From an uncultured Lachnospiraceae bacterium (lineage in GTDB: Bacteria; Bacillota; Clostridia; Lachnospirales; Lachnospiraceae), in the NCBI GenBank assembly GCA_910585065.1, contig CAJUCG010000203.1, forward strand, positions 1-6,407: a stretch of 6,407 bases of DNA, read 5' to 3'. Below the pieces are notes generated by a model. It did no database searches. It saw nothing but the letters and a program-made list of their open reading frames with translations, and had not been told where the DNA came from. Positions 1 through 6,353 of the stretch are shown here, piece after piece. The translations under genes and the position numbers were made by a program. Position 1 is the stretch's first letter; the number at the start of each line of letters is the position of its first letter.

Positions 1-52
1 GAGCGCCGCCCTGTCACGGCGGAGGTCGCGGGTTCGAGTCCCGCTTAGGTCG
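1..52 (+). tRNA. tRNA-Asp (GTC), 5' end cut by the window edge
   Basis: This is the 3' part of an aspartate tRNA. The anticodon stem CCGCC/GGCGG (6-10 and 18-22) closes the loop CTGTCAC, with anticodon GTC at 13-15. The T stem GCGGG/CCCGC closes the loop TTCGAGT (33-39). The 3' acceptor strand TTAGGTC (45-51) is followed by discriminator G52, the usual base for tRNA-Asp. CCA is not encoded. The acceptor 5' strand and most of the D arm lie outside the window. Five T residues follow directly (53-57). Because the next tRNA has its own promoter, this gene probably ends an upstream transcription unit or partly reads into the next. Confidence 0.95.
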
Positions 53-98
53 TTTTTAGAAAGACGTGAGTATAAATACAAGTATTTTAATTTTGTGC

Positions 99-127
99 TT
101 GTAAATTTTCTAAAAAAGAGATATAAT
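99..127 (+). promoter_or_regulatory. Sigma-A promoter of the tRNA-Val/tRNA-Leu unit
   Basis: A -35 box TTGTAA (99-104) and a perfect -10 box TATAAT (122-127) are separated by 17 bp. The predicted start is near 133-135, just before the mature tRNA-Val at 136. The upstream sequence is AT-rich, as is usual for a stable-RNA promoter. Confidence 0.8.
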
Positions 128-135
128 TGAATTAT

Positions 136-208
136 GGAAGTTTAGCTCAGCTGGGAGAGCATCTGCCTTACAAGCAGAGGGTCATAGGTTCGAACCCTAT
201 AACTTCCA
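136..208 (+). tRNA. tRNA-Val (TAC)
   Basis: This is a complete 73-nt cloverleaf. Acceptor GGAAGTT (136-142) pairs with AACTTCC (201-207), with discriminator A208. The D arm is closed by GCTC/GAGC. Anticodon stem TCTGC/GCAGA holds loop CTTACAA, giving anticodon TAC at 169-171. T arm ATAGG/CCTAT holds TTCGAAC. CCA is not encoded. It is the first gene of a two-tRNA unit, 45 nt ahead of tRNA-Leu. Confidence 0.97.
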
Positions 209-253
209 TTTGTGGTGTGTCTGTATATGTAATTTTGTATGGCTACTGCATAG

Positions 254-337
254 GCGGGTATGGTGGAATAGGCAGACACAAGAGACTTAAAATCTCTCGG
301 AGGCAACTCCGTGCCGGTTCAAGTCCGGCTACCCGCA
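254..337 (+). tRNA. tRNA-Leu (TAA)
   Basis: This is a complete 84-nt class II tRNA with a long variable arm. Acceptor GCGGGTA (254-260) pairs with TACCCGC (330-336), with discriminator A337. Anticodon stem AGAGA/TCTCT holds loop CTTAAAA, giving anticodon TAA at 288-290. The variable arm contains the short hairpin GGAGGCAACTCC, and T arm GCCGG/CCGGC holds TTCAAGT. No separate promoter is visible in the 45-nt gap after tRNA-Val, so the two are probably cotranscribed. CCA is not encoded. Confidence 0.97.
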
Positions 338-352
338 TAGATTTCTAAGAGG

Positions 353-395
353 GAATTCCGATTTCGCAGATAGGGGCGAGCGGGGTTCTTTTTTT
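353..395 (+). terminator. Rho-independent terminator of the tRNA unit
   Basis: The left arm at 353-367 pairs with the right arm at 376-388. The outer 8 pairs are GAATTCCG against CGGGGTTC, with two G-U pairs. A 2-nt bulge (361-362) follows, then five inner pairs made of TTCGC against GCGAG, the outermost a G-U. The loop is AGATAGGG. Seven T residues (389-395) follow at once. Position, 15 nt after tRNA-Leu, and the U-tract fit an intrinsic terminator. Confidence 0.7.
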
Positions 396-407
396 ATCTG
401 CATACAG

Positions 408-430
408 GCACAAATGTGCATAAGTGTGCA
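408..430. repeat. Small inverted/direct repeat ahead of the SRAP gene
   Basis: GCACA and TGTGC (408-412 and 415-419) form an inverted repeat around AA. TGTGCA then recurs directly at 415-420 and 425-430, one helical turn apart. This could be a regulator-binding site for the following gene. No clear promoter could be placed relative to it, so the role is unproven and chance is possible. Confidence 0.25.
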
Positions 431-540
431 ATTTGATTTTTATGGGAACAGCGGCAAAGTAGAATAATATCGCCAAAGTAATACTGTAGGCAGAGAACTG
501 CACTTTGCAAGATTTTTTATTTAGAATTAAGGAGAAAATT

Positions 541-1146
541 ATGTGTGGAAGATATTATTTGGACAGTAATGTTTTAAACAAAGTTGAAAAATTGATTTGG
601 AAGATAAACAAGGGAACGGGGAGTAATGCTCCTACCCCCTTAACGTTGCAGACAGGGGATATTTGTCCAACACAGTTAGCTCCTGTACTCCTTGCTTCCA
701 AGGAGGGAAATAATCTGTGTTGCCATATGCAGCACTGGGGGTTTGTAACACAGCAGGGAAAAATTATTTTTAATGCCCGAAGTGAAACAGCCGCAAAAAA
801 ACCGATGTTTTCAGAGAGTTTAGCCTGCAAAAGGGTGGTAATTCCAGCAGTTTGGTTCTACGAATGGAATCAAAATAAAGAAAAAAATATTTTTTACCAG
901 AAGGGAAAATCCCTGCTTTTTATGGCAGGTTTATATTATTGCGCGCCGGATGGGGAACGCTTTGTGATTTTGACTACACAGGCGAATGAATCAATGAGTC
1001 CAGTGCATGATCGTATGCCGCTTTTACTTGAAGAAAATGAAGTTTTTTCATGGATTCTAAAGTCAGAGCAAACACAAACTTTTTTAAATAAAAGACCTTG
1101 TCTATTGGAACGACATTCAGAATATGAACAATTAAGTCTATTTTAG
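541..1146 (+). CDS. SRAP (HMCES/YedK-type) abasic-site DNA-protein crosslinking protein
   Basis: The 201-aa product is a complete SOS response-associated peptidase (SRAP) domain. Known family members capture abasic sites in single-stranded DNA as a stable thiazolidine crosslink to Cys2, shielding the lesion during replication. The family's key positions are all visible: MCGRY at the N-terminus (Cys2, exposed after Met removal), NARSET at 78-83, IPAVWFYEW at 101-109 with catalytic Glu108, and SPVHDRMP at 153-160 with His156. The length is close to E. coli YedK (about 220 aa). The ATG at 541 is chosen because Cys2 must become N-terminal and AAGGAG (529-534) lies 6 nt upstream; an in-frame start at 505 would bury the cysteine. 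The gene is monocistronic here, between the tRNA unit and an MCP gene. No LexA-type box (CGAAC-N4-GTTCG) is visible upstream, so SOS control is not shown. No convincing terminator follows. Confidence 0.95.
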   Translation: MCGRYYLDSNVLNKVEKLIWKINKGTGSNAPTPLTLQTGDICPTQLAPVLLASKEGNNLCCHMQHWGFVTQQGKIIFNARSETAAKKPMFSESLACKRVVIPAVWFYEWNQNKEKNIFYQKGKSLLFMAGLYYCAPDGERFVILTTQANESMSPVHDRMPLLLEENEVFSWILKSEQTQTFLNKRPCLLERHSEYEQLSLF

Positions 1147-1255
1147 ATTCTAAATTTTTAAATATTTTTCTCTCCTGAAAGGAAAAATCTTTTGTGGATC
1201 TCTTATATATTTTGTAAGGATTTGTGAAGAAAAATGTACAATTTGCGTAAAATGC

Positions 1256-1284
1256 TTGAAAGTTGGATAAAAAGATGATATACT
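1256..1284 (+). promoter_or_regulatory. Extended -10 sigma-A promoter of the MCP gene
   Basis: TTGAAA (1256-1261) and TATACT (1279-1284) are 17 bp apart, with an extended -10 TG at 1276-1277. Transcription would start near 1291, leaving a leader of about 95 nt with no recognisable riboswitch; in particular I see no c-di-GMP aptamer motifs. No sigma-28-type -10 (CCGATAT) occurs in the 1147-1385 gap. The rest of that gap is AT-rich, with only a weak hairpin near 1165-1190. Confidence 0.75.
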
Positions 1285-1385
1285 TTATCAAAATTATATG
1301 TTTTTAATTTTCAACGTGAGTATATTTAATCACATTTTGAGCAGCAGATTTTTAACCAGCAAGAAAATTAGGAGGCGTGCGAATT

Positions 1386-3095
1386 ATGGAAAAAATGAAA
1401 AAATTGAATGCAAAACTAATGTTATTTGTACTAGCTCTGGCGATTTTACTGATCGTGATTGCAATGGTCACATTCGGATCAAAATCAAAGGCACTTGCGA
1501 ATTCTCTGATGGAAGAACAATTAAAATCTGCTTGTTTTTTGGTCGAGGAACTATTCGGAAGATTAAATGATGACGACTATTATTTGCAGGATAATCAATT
1601 ATACAAAGGAAATGTCAATCTCACGACACAGACGGAAGAAATTGATAAGATTCAAAATATGACCGGGCTTGAAGTCACAATCTTGTGGGGGGATACCCGA
1701 AAAACAACAACGATAAAGGATGAAAGCGGCAAGCGTGTGATTGATACCACTCTTGATCCAAGTACCTCCCAGCTCGTACTTGCGGGGCAGTCGATATTTT
1801 TGAAACGTATTACTATTCAGGGGACGCAGTACACCGCTTACTATCTGCCGTTAAAGCAGCCAAGCAGCGGTGAAATTGTTGGTATTGTCTTTACGGGAAA
1901 ACTTCGGGGCGAAGTGGACGATTATGTAAACACAAGTGTTTTGCAGGCAGTGGGAATTCTATTGGCAATTAGTATTGTTTTTGCCGTTTTAAGCTGCATG
2001 ACTTTCCTGCGCAAAATCACAAACGCGCTGATTACCACATCCGGCTATATGGCACGCTTAGCGGATAAAGATTTAAGCGGGATAATTGAAGATAGATTTT
2101 TAAGGCGTGGGGATGAGATTGGGGATATTGCACGCAGCCTTGATTCTGTTCAGCAGAGCTTCCATCAAGTGATCCAGGAACTCCAGAATTCAGCCGAAGG
2201 GTTGGACAAGGAAAATCATACATTTCTTGAAAGATTTAATTTAATTTCACAGAATATTGGAAATATCAATCTTGCAGTTGAGGAGATTGCAAAGGGTTCC
2301 ACCGATCAGGCGGGCGAGACTGCGAGGGCTTCGGACAGTGTAATCAATATTGCTTCCGCACTCGATCAGAACTCGGAAAATATCGGTGAACTGAATTCGG
2401 CAGTGGAATCGATGAACAAATATGCAAGACAAGCATATGAGGCTCTGCAAACCCTGCTTACCATTGGAAAGAAGACATCACAGGAAGTCACCGTGTTAAA
2501 AGAAGAGACAAACAATACTAATACTTCTGCACAGAAAATTAATGATGCGGTCAGTTTGATTCAAGATATTGCCCAGCAGACCAATCTTCTCTCTCTAAAT
2601 GCATCGATTGAGGCGGCAAGAGCGGGGGATTCAGGAAGGGGTTTTGCCGTTGTGGCGGAGGAGATTCGCAATCTCTCTGAGGAGAGCAGCAAGGGGGCGA
2701 AACAGATCGCAGAGATCGTCAATCAGTTGATTTATAACAGTGATATCAGTGTGGAGCGCATGGGGAGTGTGGAGCAGAATGTGGATACCCAAATGCAGCA
2801 TCTTGACGGGTTGGATACTACGTTTACCGGTCTGGGCACGGAGATTAGAAAAGTGTCCTCCGTGTCCGAAAGTATTTTGGATCAGACAAAGCAGATCACG
2901 GCAATGAAGGACGATATCAGCAGTATTATTGAACAGCTCGCAGCAATTTCAGAGGAAAATGCAGCTTCAACGCAAGAAACCAGCGCAAGTATGCAGGATC
3001 TTTCCTGCGCGATCGACGAGTGTACAGCGGGGGCGGAAAAACTCTTAAAATTAGGGGAAGATTTAAAAGGAAAAGCCGATGATTTTCGGTTGTAA
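1386..3095 (+). CDS. Methyl-accepting chemotaxis protein with a single-Cache-like sensor
   Basis: The 569-aa product is a transmembrane chemoreceptor that would signal through CheW/CheA to the flagellar motor. Order of parts: a short basic N-terminus; TM1 at about 11-30; an extracellular sensor at about 34-182; TM2 at about 185-207; a HAMP linker at about 209-265; then a long coiled-coil signalling domain. The sensor contains TGLEVTIL, GDTRKTTTI and YYLPLKQPSSGEIVGIVF, a pattern that resembles single-Cache (sCache_3-like) domains; the ligand is unknown. The hairpin tip is unmistakable: DIAQQTNLLSLNASIEAA followed by RAGDSGRGFAVVAEEIRNL (394-430). No C-terminal CheR/CheB-tethering pentapeptide is present; the protein ends DDFRL. 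The ATG at 1386 has AGGAGG at 1370-1375, 10 nt upstream. An in-frame GTG at 1377 almost abuts that site and an ATG at 1395 is further from it; both are less likely. No che gene is adjacent, and no clear terminator separates it from the next gene. Confidence 0.95.
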   Translation: MEKMKKLNAKLMLFVLALAILLIVIAMVTFGSKSKALANSLMEEQLKSACFLVEELFGRLNDDDYYLQDNQLYKGNVNLTTQTEEIDKIQNMTGLEVTILWGDTRKTTTIKDESGKRVIDTTLDPSTSQLVLAGQSIFLKRITIQGTQYTAYYLPLKQPSSGEIVGIVFTGKLRGEVDDYVNTSVLQAVGILLAISIVFAVLSCMTFLRKITNALITTSGYMARLADKDLSGIIEDRFLRRGDEIGDIARSLDSVQQSFHQVIQELQNSAEGLDKENHTFLERFNLISQNIGNINLAVEEIAKGSTDQAGETARASDSVINIASALDQNSENIGELNSAVESMNKYARQAYEALQTLLTIGKKTSQEVTVLKEETNNTNTSAQKINDAVSLIQDIAQQTNLLSLNASIEAARAGDSGRGFAVVAEEIRNLSEESSKGAKQIAEIVNQLIYNSDISVERMGSVEQNVDTQMQHLDGLDTTFTGLGTEIRKVSSVSESILDQTKQITAMKDDISSIIEQLAAISEENAASTQETSASMQDLSCAIDECTAGAEKLLKLGEDLKGKADDFRL

Positions 3096-3098
3096 TTG

Positions 3099-3127
3099 CT
3101 AAATTTTTTCCAGATTCCTGCCGATAT
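3099..3127 (+). promoter_or_regulatory. Sigma-28 (SigD/FliA)-like promoter
   Basis: CTAAA (3099-3103) and GCCGATAT (3120-3127) are 16 bp apart. The known SigD consensus in Bacillus is CTAAA, about 16 bp, CCGATAT, so both boxes match almost fully and the spacing is at or within 1 bp of the norm. The site starts 3 nt after the MCP stop codon, on the same strand as the next gene. Transcription would begin near 3134, about 90 nt before that gene's ATG. This is the only such site I found in the window. Confidence 0.65.
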
Positions 3128-3224
3128 ATAGTGCAGATAAAAAAATAATCAAATGGATTTGTATCCGGGACAGTTTGACACAATGAAAAGTCACGGAGAC
3201 ACCGAGCTAAGGAGGGCATAAATA

Positions 3225-3998
3225 ATGGATAAGTTAAATGCGTACAGCGCATATCAGAACAACTCTGCGGAGAACTTTGTGAGGAATACAAGGGAGACAC
3301 AGCGAAATAATTCTGCGAGGAAAGACCAGGCTGACAAGCTGACGAAAAATACGGCGGCGGGGCGTGTGGCACAGACCGAATTGAAATTGAGTGATAAGGC
3401 GAAAGAACTTTTGCAGCAGTTAAAGGAAAAATATGGAAATATGGACTTTATGGTAGCGGACTATTCCTCGGAGGAGGAAGCGCAGACCTATCTTTCGCGC
3501 GGTACAAAGCAGTACAGTGTGCTGATTGATCCGGACACATTGGAGGCGATGGCAAGCGATGAGAAGACAAAGGAAAAATACATAAATATACTGGAAGAAT
3601 CCACTGGCAAACTGGACAGTGTGAAGGAGCAGTTGGAGGAAGAGGCGAAGGAGAGCGGCAGCGAAGTCAAGAGCATCGGCATGATACTTTCCGACGATGG
3701 TTCTGTCAGTTATTTTGCAGAGCTTGAAAAGGCGGGTGCAAAGCAGAAAGAGCGCGTTGAAAATTCAAGGGAAAAGAAGGCAGAAGAGAAGAAAGCAGAG
3801 GAAAAAAAGGCGGAGAAGGAGAAGGCAAATGAGCGTTTACGGGGTGGTTATGAGAATACGCCTCGCCCGGACAAAAAGACGACACGGGTATCTGCGGGGA
3901 GTATAGAGGAACTCTTGGAGAAGATCCGCAAGGTAGACTGGAATGAAATTAAGCCGGAAGCGGCTCAGACGGGAAATAAATTCAACTATACAATTTAA
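3225..3998 (+). CDS. Uncharacterised charged protein, possibly of the motility regulon
   Basis: The function of this 257-aa protein is not recognised. It recalls a family of unknown function seen in Lachnospiraceae (possibly DUF6033, from memory and unverified). It has no signal peptide or membrane segment. Residues 1-50 are polar and Asn/Gln-rich and look disordered. A conserved-looking core at about 52-170 begins ELKLSDKAKELLQQLKEKYG and contains NMDFMVADYSSEEEAQTYLS, then KQYSVLIDPDTLEAMA. A Lys/Glu/Ala coiled-coil or single-helix stretch follows at about 171-204 with three KKAEE-type repeats. A C-terminal SIEELLEKIRKVDWNEIKP segment lies at about 226-244. The start is firm: AGGAGG (3210-3215) lies 9 nt before the ATG. 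The gene follows the MCP by 129 nt, has its own sigma-28-like promoter and is closed by a strong terminator. Coexpression with flagellar genes is an inference from the promoter. Codon and base use look like the neighbours. Confidence 0.85.
   Translation: MDKLNAYSAYQNNSAENFVRNTRETQRNNSARKDQADKLTKNTAAGRVAQTELKLSDKAKELLQQLKEKYGNMDFMVADYSSEEEAQTYLSRGTKQYSVLIDPDTLEAMASDEKTKEKYINILEESTGKLDSVKEQLEEEAKESGSEVKSIGMILSDDGSVSYFAELEKAGAKQKERVENSREKKAEEKKAEEKKAEKEKANERLRGGYENTPRPDKKTTRVSAGSIEELLEKIRKVDWNEIKPEAAQTGNKFNYTI
3774..3818 (+). repeat. Three tandem 15-bp units coding KKAEE
   Basis: Three adjacent 15-bp units encode KKAEE, KKAEE and KKAEK (residues 184-198 of the 257-aa protein). The units differ at synonymous positions, so they are diverged and not a fresh expansion. 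They add length to a charged helical segment. Confidence 0.8.
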
Positions 3999-4016
3999 TG
4001 ATAAAAGGAAAATTTT

Positions 4017-4053
4017 AAAAAGCTGCTGCAAATTTTGTTTGCGGCAGCTTTTT
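4017..4053 (+). terminator. Strong rho-independent terminator, probably bidirectional
   Basis: The 16-nt arms at 4017-4032 and 4038-4053 pair fully apart from one G-U, around a 5-nt loop TTTTG. The GC-rich core GCTGC/GCAGC is flanked by an A-tract on the left and five T residues on the right, so it could act on both strands. It lies 18 nt after the stop of the 257-aa protein gene and just before the ktrB promoter. Confidence 0.92.
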
Positions 4054-4056
4054 CTA

Positions 4057-4085
4057 TTGCAATTGCGGGAAAAAAAGTTTATAAT
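4057..4085 (+). promoter_or_regulatory. Sigma-A promoter of the ktrB-ktrA operon
   Basis: TTGCAA (4057-4062) and a perfect TATAAT (4080-4085) are 17 bp apart. The start would be near 4092, leaving a leader of about 33 nt. That is too short for a c-di-AMP (ydaO-type) riboswitch, so any c-di-AMP control would have to act on the protein. Confidence 0.8.
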
Positions 4086-4124
4086 ATGACCGCAAAGACA
4101 AAGGAAAGAAAAGGAATTTGTTTG

Positions 4125-5498
4125 ATGAAAAAAAAGAAGCGATTGATTATAATGACAACAACGCGGATGATTATGCTGGGATTTTTCGTGGCAATCGCGC
4201 TTGGGACTTTTTTGCTTTCCCTGCCGATTGCGACAAGTCAGCACACAGCGACTCCGTTTGTGGATGCCCTTTTTACTGCAACCACATCCATTTGTGTAAC
4301 TGGTCTTTCCACAGTTTCCATGGCAGAACATTGGAATTTGTTTGGACAGATCGTTATTTTGTTTTTAATTCAGTTTGGGGGGCTGGGAATTGTTACCTTT
4401 ACTACGACTGTCCTTTTAACGCTTGGCAGACGAATTACCTTAAAGGAACGTCTGCTTATCCAGGATGCCTACAATTTGGACGAGTTGAAGGGGCTTGTGC
4501 GCATTACCATCCGCATTATTAAAGGGACGTTCTTTGTGGAGGGGATCGGTGCTTTGCTTTGCAGCTTTCGCTTTATTCCACAATATGGCTTTCTTAAAGG
4601 GATATGGTTTTCGATCTTTCATTCAGTATCTGCGTTCTGCAATGCAGGGATTGATTTGTTTGGAAATGAGAGCTTGGTTCCCTACCGCAGTGATGTGCTG
4701 ATCAATCTGGTGACGATGACGCTGATTATTTTAGGGGGGATCGGCTTTCCGGTCTGGTGGGAATTTCTGCGCAATCTCAAAGAGATGCAGCGCAAGAAAC
4801 GCAGGAACGAAAGAGTTTGTTTTCGGGGAAACCTCCACTTTAAGATTGCCGTTTCCGCGACAGCCTTTCTTATCATAAGCGGAACTCTTCTGACATTGAT
4901 TTTGGAATATAATAATCCGAATTCTCTAGGTTCCCTGTCCTTTGGTGAAAAACTGCTGGCTTCCTTGTTTCAGTCCGTGACATTGCGCACGGCGGGATTT
5001 CAAACTATACCGCAGCAATGTTTTAGGGAGGGGACAAGTATGCTTTACCTTCTGTTTATGTTTATTGGCGGTTCCCCGTCCGGCACAGCGGGAGGAATCA
5101 AGACCGTCACTATGGTTTTAGTCCTGACAAGTGTTTTGGCAACAGTTTCCGGAAAGGGAAACACTCAGGTGATGCGCCGCAAAATCGCGCCTAAGGATGT
5201 ACAGAAGGCATTTGCTGTTTTTGGCATTGGACTTGGTGTTATGTTTTTACTTGTAACAGCACTAATGGTTGTGGAGAATGCGGATTTTTTAGATTCGATC
5301 TACGAGATGGTATCCGCAACGGCAACGGTTGGTCTTTCCCGCAATTTCACCTCCTCGCTGTCGGTGGCGGGCAAATTCCTTGTGATCCTTGGAATGTATC
5401 TTGGCCGCATTGGTCCGATCACTATGGCGTTGGCAATCAACACAAAGCATGACAATAGCAAGACTACTTATCCGGCGGGAAAGATCTTGGTAGGTTAG
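4125..5498 (+). CDS. ktrB: KtrB/TrkH-family potassium uptake channel subunit
   Basis: The 457-aa integral membrane protein is the ion-conducting subunit of a Ktr-type K+ uptake system. It should form a dimer on a cytoplasmic KtrA ring. The four pore loops of the superfamily are visible with their filter glycines: TTSICVTGLS (53-62, Gly60), SVSAFCNAGI (167-176, Gly175), SVTLRTAGF (284-292, Gly291) and SATATVGLS (397-405, Gly403). The GGSPSGTAGGIKT segment (315-327) matches the gating loop after the third pore helix. GRIGP at 427-431 carries the conserved arginine near the pore exit. Length is close to B. subtilis KtrB (about 445 aa) and lacks the extra N-terminal part of E. coli TrkH, favouring KtrB. 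The ATG at 4125 has AAGGAA 8 nt upstream; the open frame extends further back only through the terminator and promoter. ktrA follows after 59 nt in the same operon. Confidence 0.95.
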   Translation: MKKKKRLIIMTTTRMIMLGFFVAIALGTFLLSLPIATSQHTATPFVDALFTATTSICVTGLSTVSMAEHWNLFGQIVILFLIQFGGLGIVTFTTTVLLTLGRRITLKERLLIQDAYNLDELKGLVRITIRIIKGTFFVEGIGALLCSFRFIPQYGFLKGIWFSIFHSVSAFCNAGIDLFGNESLVPYRSDVLINLVTMTLIILGGIGFPVWWEFLRNLKEMQRKKRRNERVCFRGNLHFKIAVSATAFLIISGTLLTLILEYNNPNSLGSLSFGEKLLASLFQSVTLRTAGFQTIPQQCFREGTSMLYLLFMFIGGSPSGTAGGIKTVTMVLVLTSVLATVSGKGNTQVMRRKIAPKDVQKAFAVFGIGLGVMFLLVTALMVVENADFLDSIYEMVSATATVGLSRNFTSSLSVAGKFLVILGMYLGRIGPITMALAINTKHDNSKTTYPAGKILVG

Positions 5499-5557
5499 GC
5501 GATGTTTAAAAATTGATGAATCTTATCAGCATTTTTGCTGCAAAAGGGAGGAAAGCA

Positions 5558-6217
5558 ATGAGCAAAAAGGAATATATTGTGATCGGGCTTGGACAGTTTG
5601 GGACAAGTATTGCGCAGACTTTAATGCAGAATGACTGTGAAGTGCTGGCCTTAGATATCAACGAGAAGAGGACGCGGGTCATCGCGGACAGCGTGACCTG
5701 CGCGGTAACGGGGAACGTGATGGATACAGAATTGCTCGCGGGGCTTGGAATCCGCAATTTTGATGGCGCGATCATTGCGATCGGGGAGAATATGGAGGCG
5801 AGTATTATGGCGACCATGGTAGTAAATGAACTGGGCGTTCCCCATATTTTGGCAAAAGCGCAGAGTGAGCTGCACGCAAAAATTCTGCGCAAAGTCGGGG
5901 CGGATCGCGTGGTACTCCCGGAGTGTGAGATGGGAATTCGCTATGCCAACAATATGGTACACGGCAATTTCTTTGACGCGGTAGAGCTTTCGCCGGATAT
6001 CAGCATGATGGAAATTCATGTGCGCCGCGAATGGGAAGGCAAGAGTTTAAGACAGCTAAATATGCGTGCAAAATATAAAATCAATGTAATTGGCATTAAG
6101 AGCGAAGAGGGATTTGATGTCAACCCGGATCCGGATGAACCACTAAGTGCGGGTGCGCAGCTTGTTTCAATCGGGCGAAATGAAGTATTAAATAAGTTGG
6201 CAGAAGGGCGTTTATAG
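5558..6217 (+). CDS. ktrA: KtrA/TrkA-family RCK regulatory subunit of potassium uptake
   Basis: The 219-aa cytoplasmic protein gates KtrB. Known KtrA forms an octameric ring that binds ATP/ADP in its RCK_N Rossmann domain, and c-di-AMP in RCK_C in several Firmicutes. Here RCK_N spans about 5-130, with the nucleotide-binding GLGQFG at 10-15 and the acidic end of beta-2, Asp33, in LALDINE. LPECEMG (120-126) matches the region where family members place a cation-binding glutamate, probably Glu122. RCK_C spans about 137-216. Length matches B. subtilis KtrA (222 aa). The ATG at 5558 has GGGAGG (5546-5551) 6 nt upstream; an in-frame TTG at 5513 lacks such a site. It lies 59 nt after ktrB with no terminator between, so the two form one transcription unit. 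Confidence 0.95.
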   Translation: MSKKEYIVIGLGQFGTSIAQTLMQNDCEVLALDINEKRTRVIADSVTCAVTGNVMDTELLAGLGIRNFDGAIIAIGENMEASIMATMVVNELGVPHILAKAQSELHAKILRKVGADRVVLPECEMGIRYANNMVHGNFFDAVELSPDISMMEIHVRREWEGKSLRQLNMRAKYKINVIGIKSEEGFDVNPDPDEPLSAGAQLVSIGRNEVLNKLAEGRL

Positions 6218-6226
6218 CATAGAAAA

Positions 6227-6270
6227 AAAGAGGACAGGAAGAATATGCAAAAATTCTTCCTGCCTTCTTT
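6227..6270 (+). terminator. Hairpin terminator after ktrA
   Basis: The 18-nt arms at 6227-6244 and 6253-6270 pair with one G-U and one A-C mismatch around the 8-nt loop ATGCAAAA. The inner 10 pairs (CAGGAAGAAT) are perfect. The A-tract on the left pairs with the T-rich TTCTTT on the right, typical of an intrinsic terminator, though the T-tract is interrupted. It starts 10 nt after the ktrA stop. Confidence 0.75.
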
Positions 6271-6308
6271 GATATTATAGGAAATTGTGATTTTCTGAAG
6301 TACAAAAA

Positions 6309-6322
6309 GAAATATATGTTCC
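6309..6322. promoter_or_regulatory. Degenerate LexA-box-like site (distal)
   Basis: GAAATATATGTTCC matches 10 of 14 positions of the Bacillus LexA consensus CGAACRNRYGTTYG, the right half better than the left. The site is AT-rich, so chance is a real possibility. It gains some weight from a second similar site 57 bp downstream. Confidence 0.2.
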
Positions 6323-6353
6323 TCAAATGGAAACTTTTAAATTTTTTTAAAAT

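Noticed and set aside
127..348. A 73-codon frame across the tRNA-Val and tRNA-Leu genes
   Set aside because: It is an artefact of tRNA sequence; both cloverleaves are complete.
366..401. Inverted repeat GCAGATA/TATCTGC with a 22-nt loop
   Set aside because: It overlaps the better terminator hairpin at 353-388, and the loop is long, so it is probably incidental.
433..470. A possible sigma-A promoter for the SRAP gene (TTGATT with TAGAAT or TAATAT)
   Set aside because: The spacing is 21 bp or more for every pairing, so I could not place a convincing promoter.
505..540. An upstream in-frame start for the SRAP gene adding 12 residues
   Set aside because: It would remove the N-terminal position of Cys2, which the chemistry needs, while the ATG at 541 has a good AAGGAG site.
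974..1291. A 105-codon minus-strand frame over the SRAP 3' end and the following gap
   Set aside because: It is mostly antisense to a real gene, has Phe/Lys-rich composition typical of AT-rich noncoding DNA, and shows no recognisable motif.
64..1324. The 11-mer ACGTGAGTATA at 64-74 and again at 1314-1324
   Set aside because: A few 11-bp repeats are expected by chance in 6.4 kb, and the two sites have unrelated positions relative to promoters.
3074..3109. A small hairpin (CCGA/TCGG) at the end of the MCP gene followed by a T-rich stretch
   Set aside because: The stem is only about 4-6 pairs and the T run is 15 nt away, so it is not a credible terminator.
3175..3180. A perfect TTGACA -35 box ahead of the 257-aa protein gene
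   Set aside because: No -10-like hexamer lies 16-18 bp downstream; the sequence there is GC-richer.
3697..3906. A 69-codon Arg/Lys-rich plus-strand frame within the 257-aa protein gene
   Set aside because: The basic run is the KKAEE repeat read in another frame; the host gene has a strong ribosome site and coherent composition.
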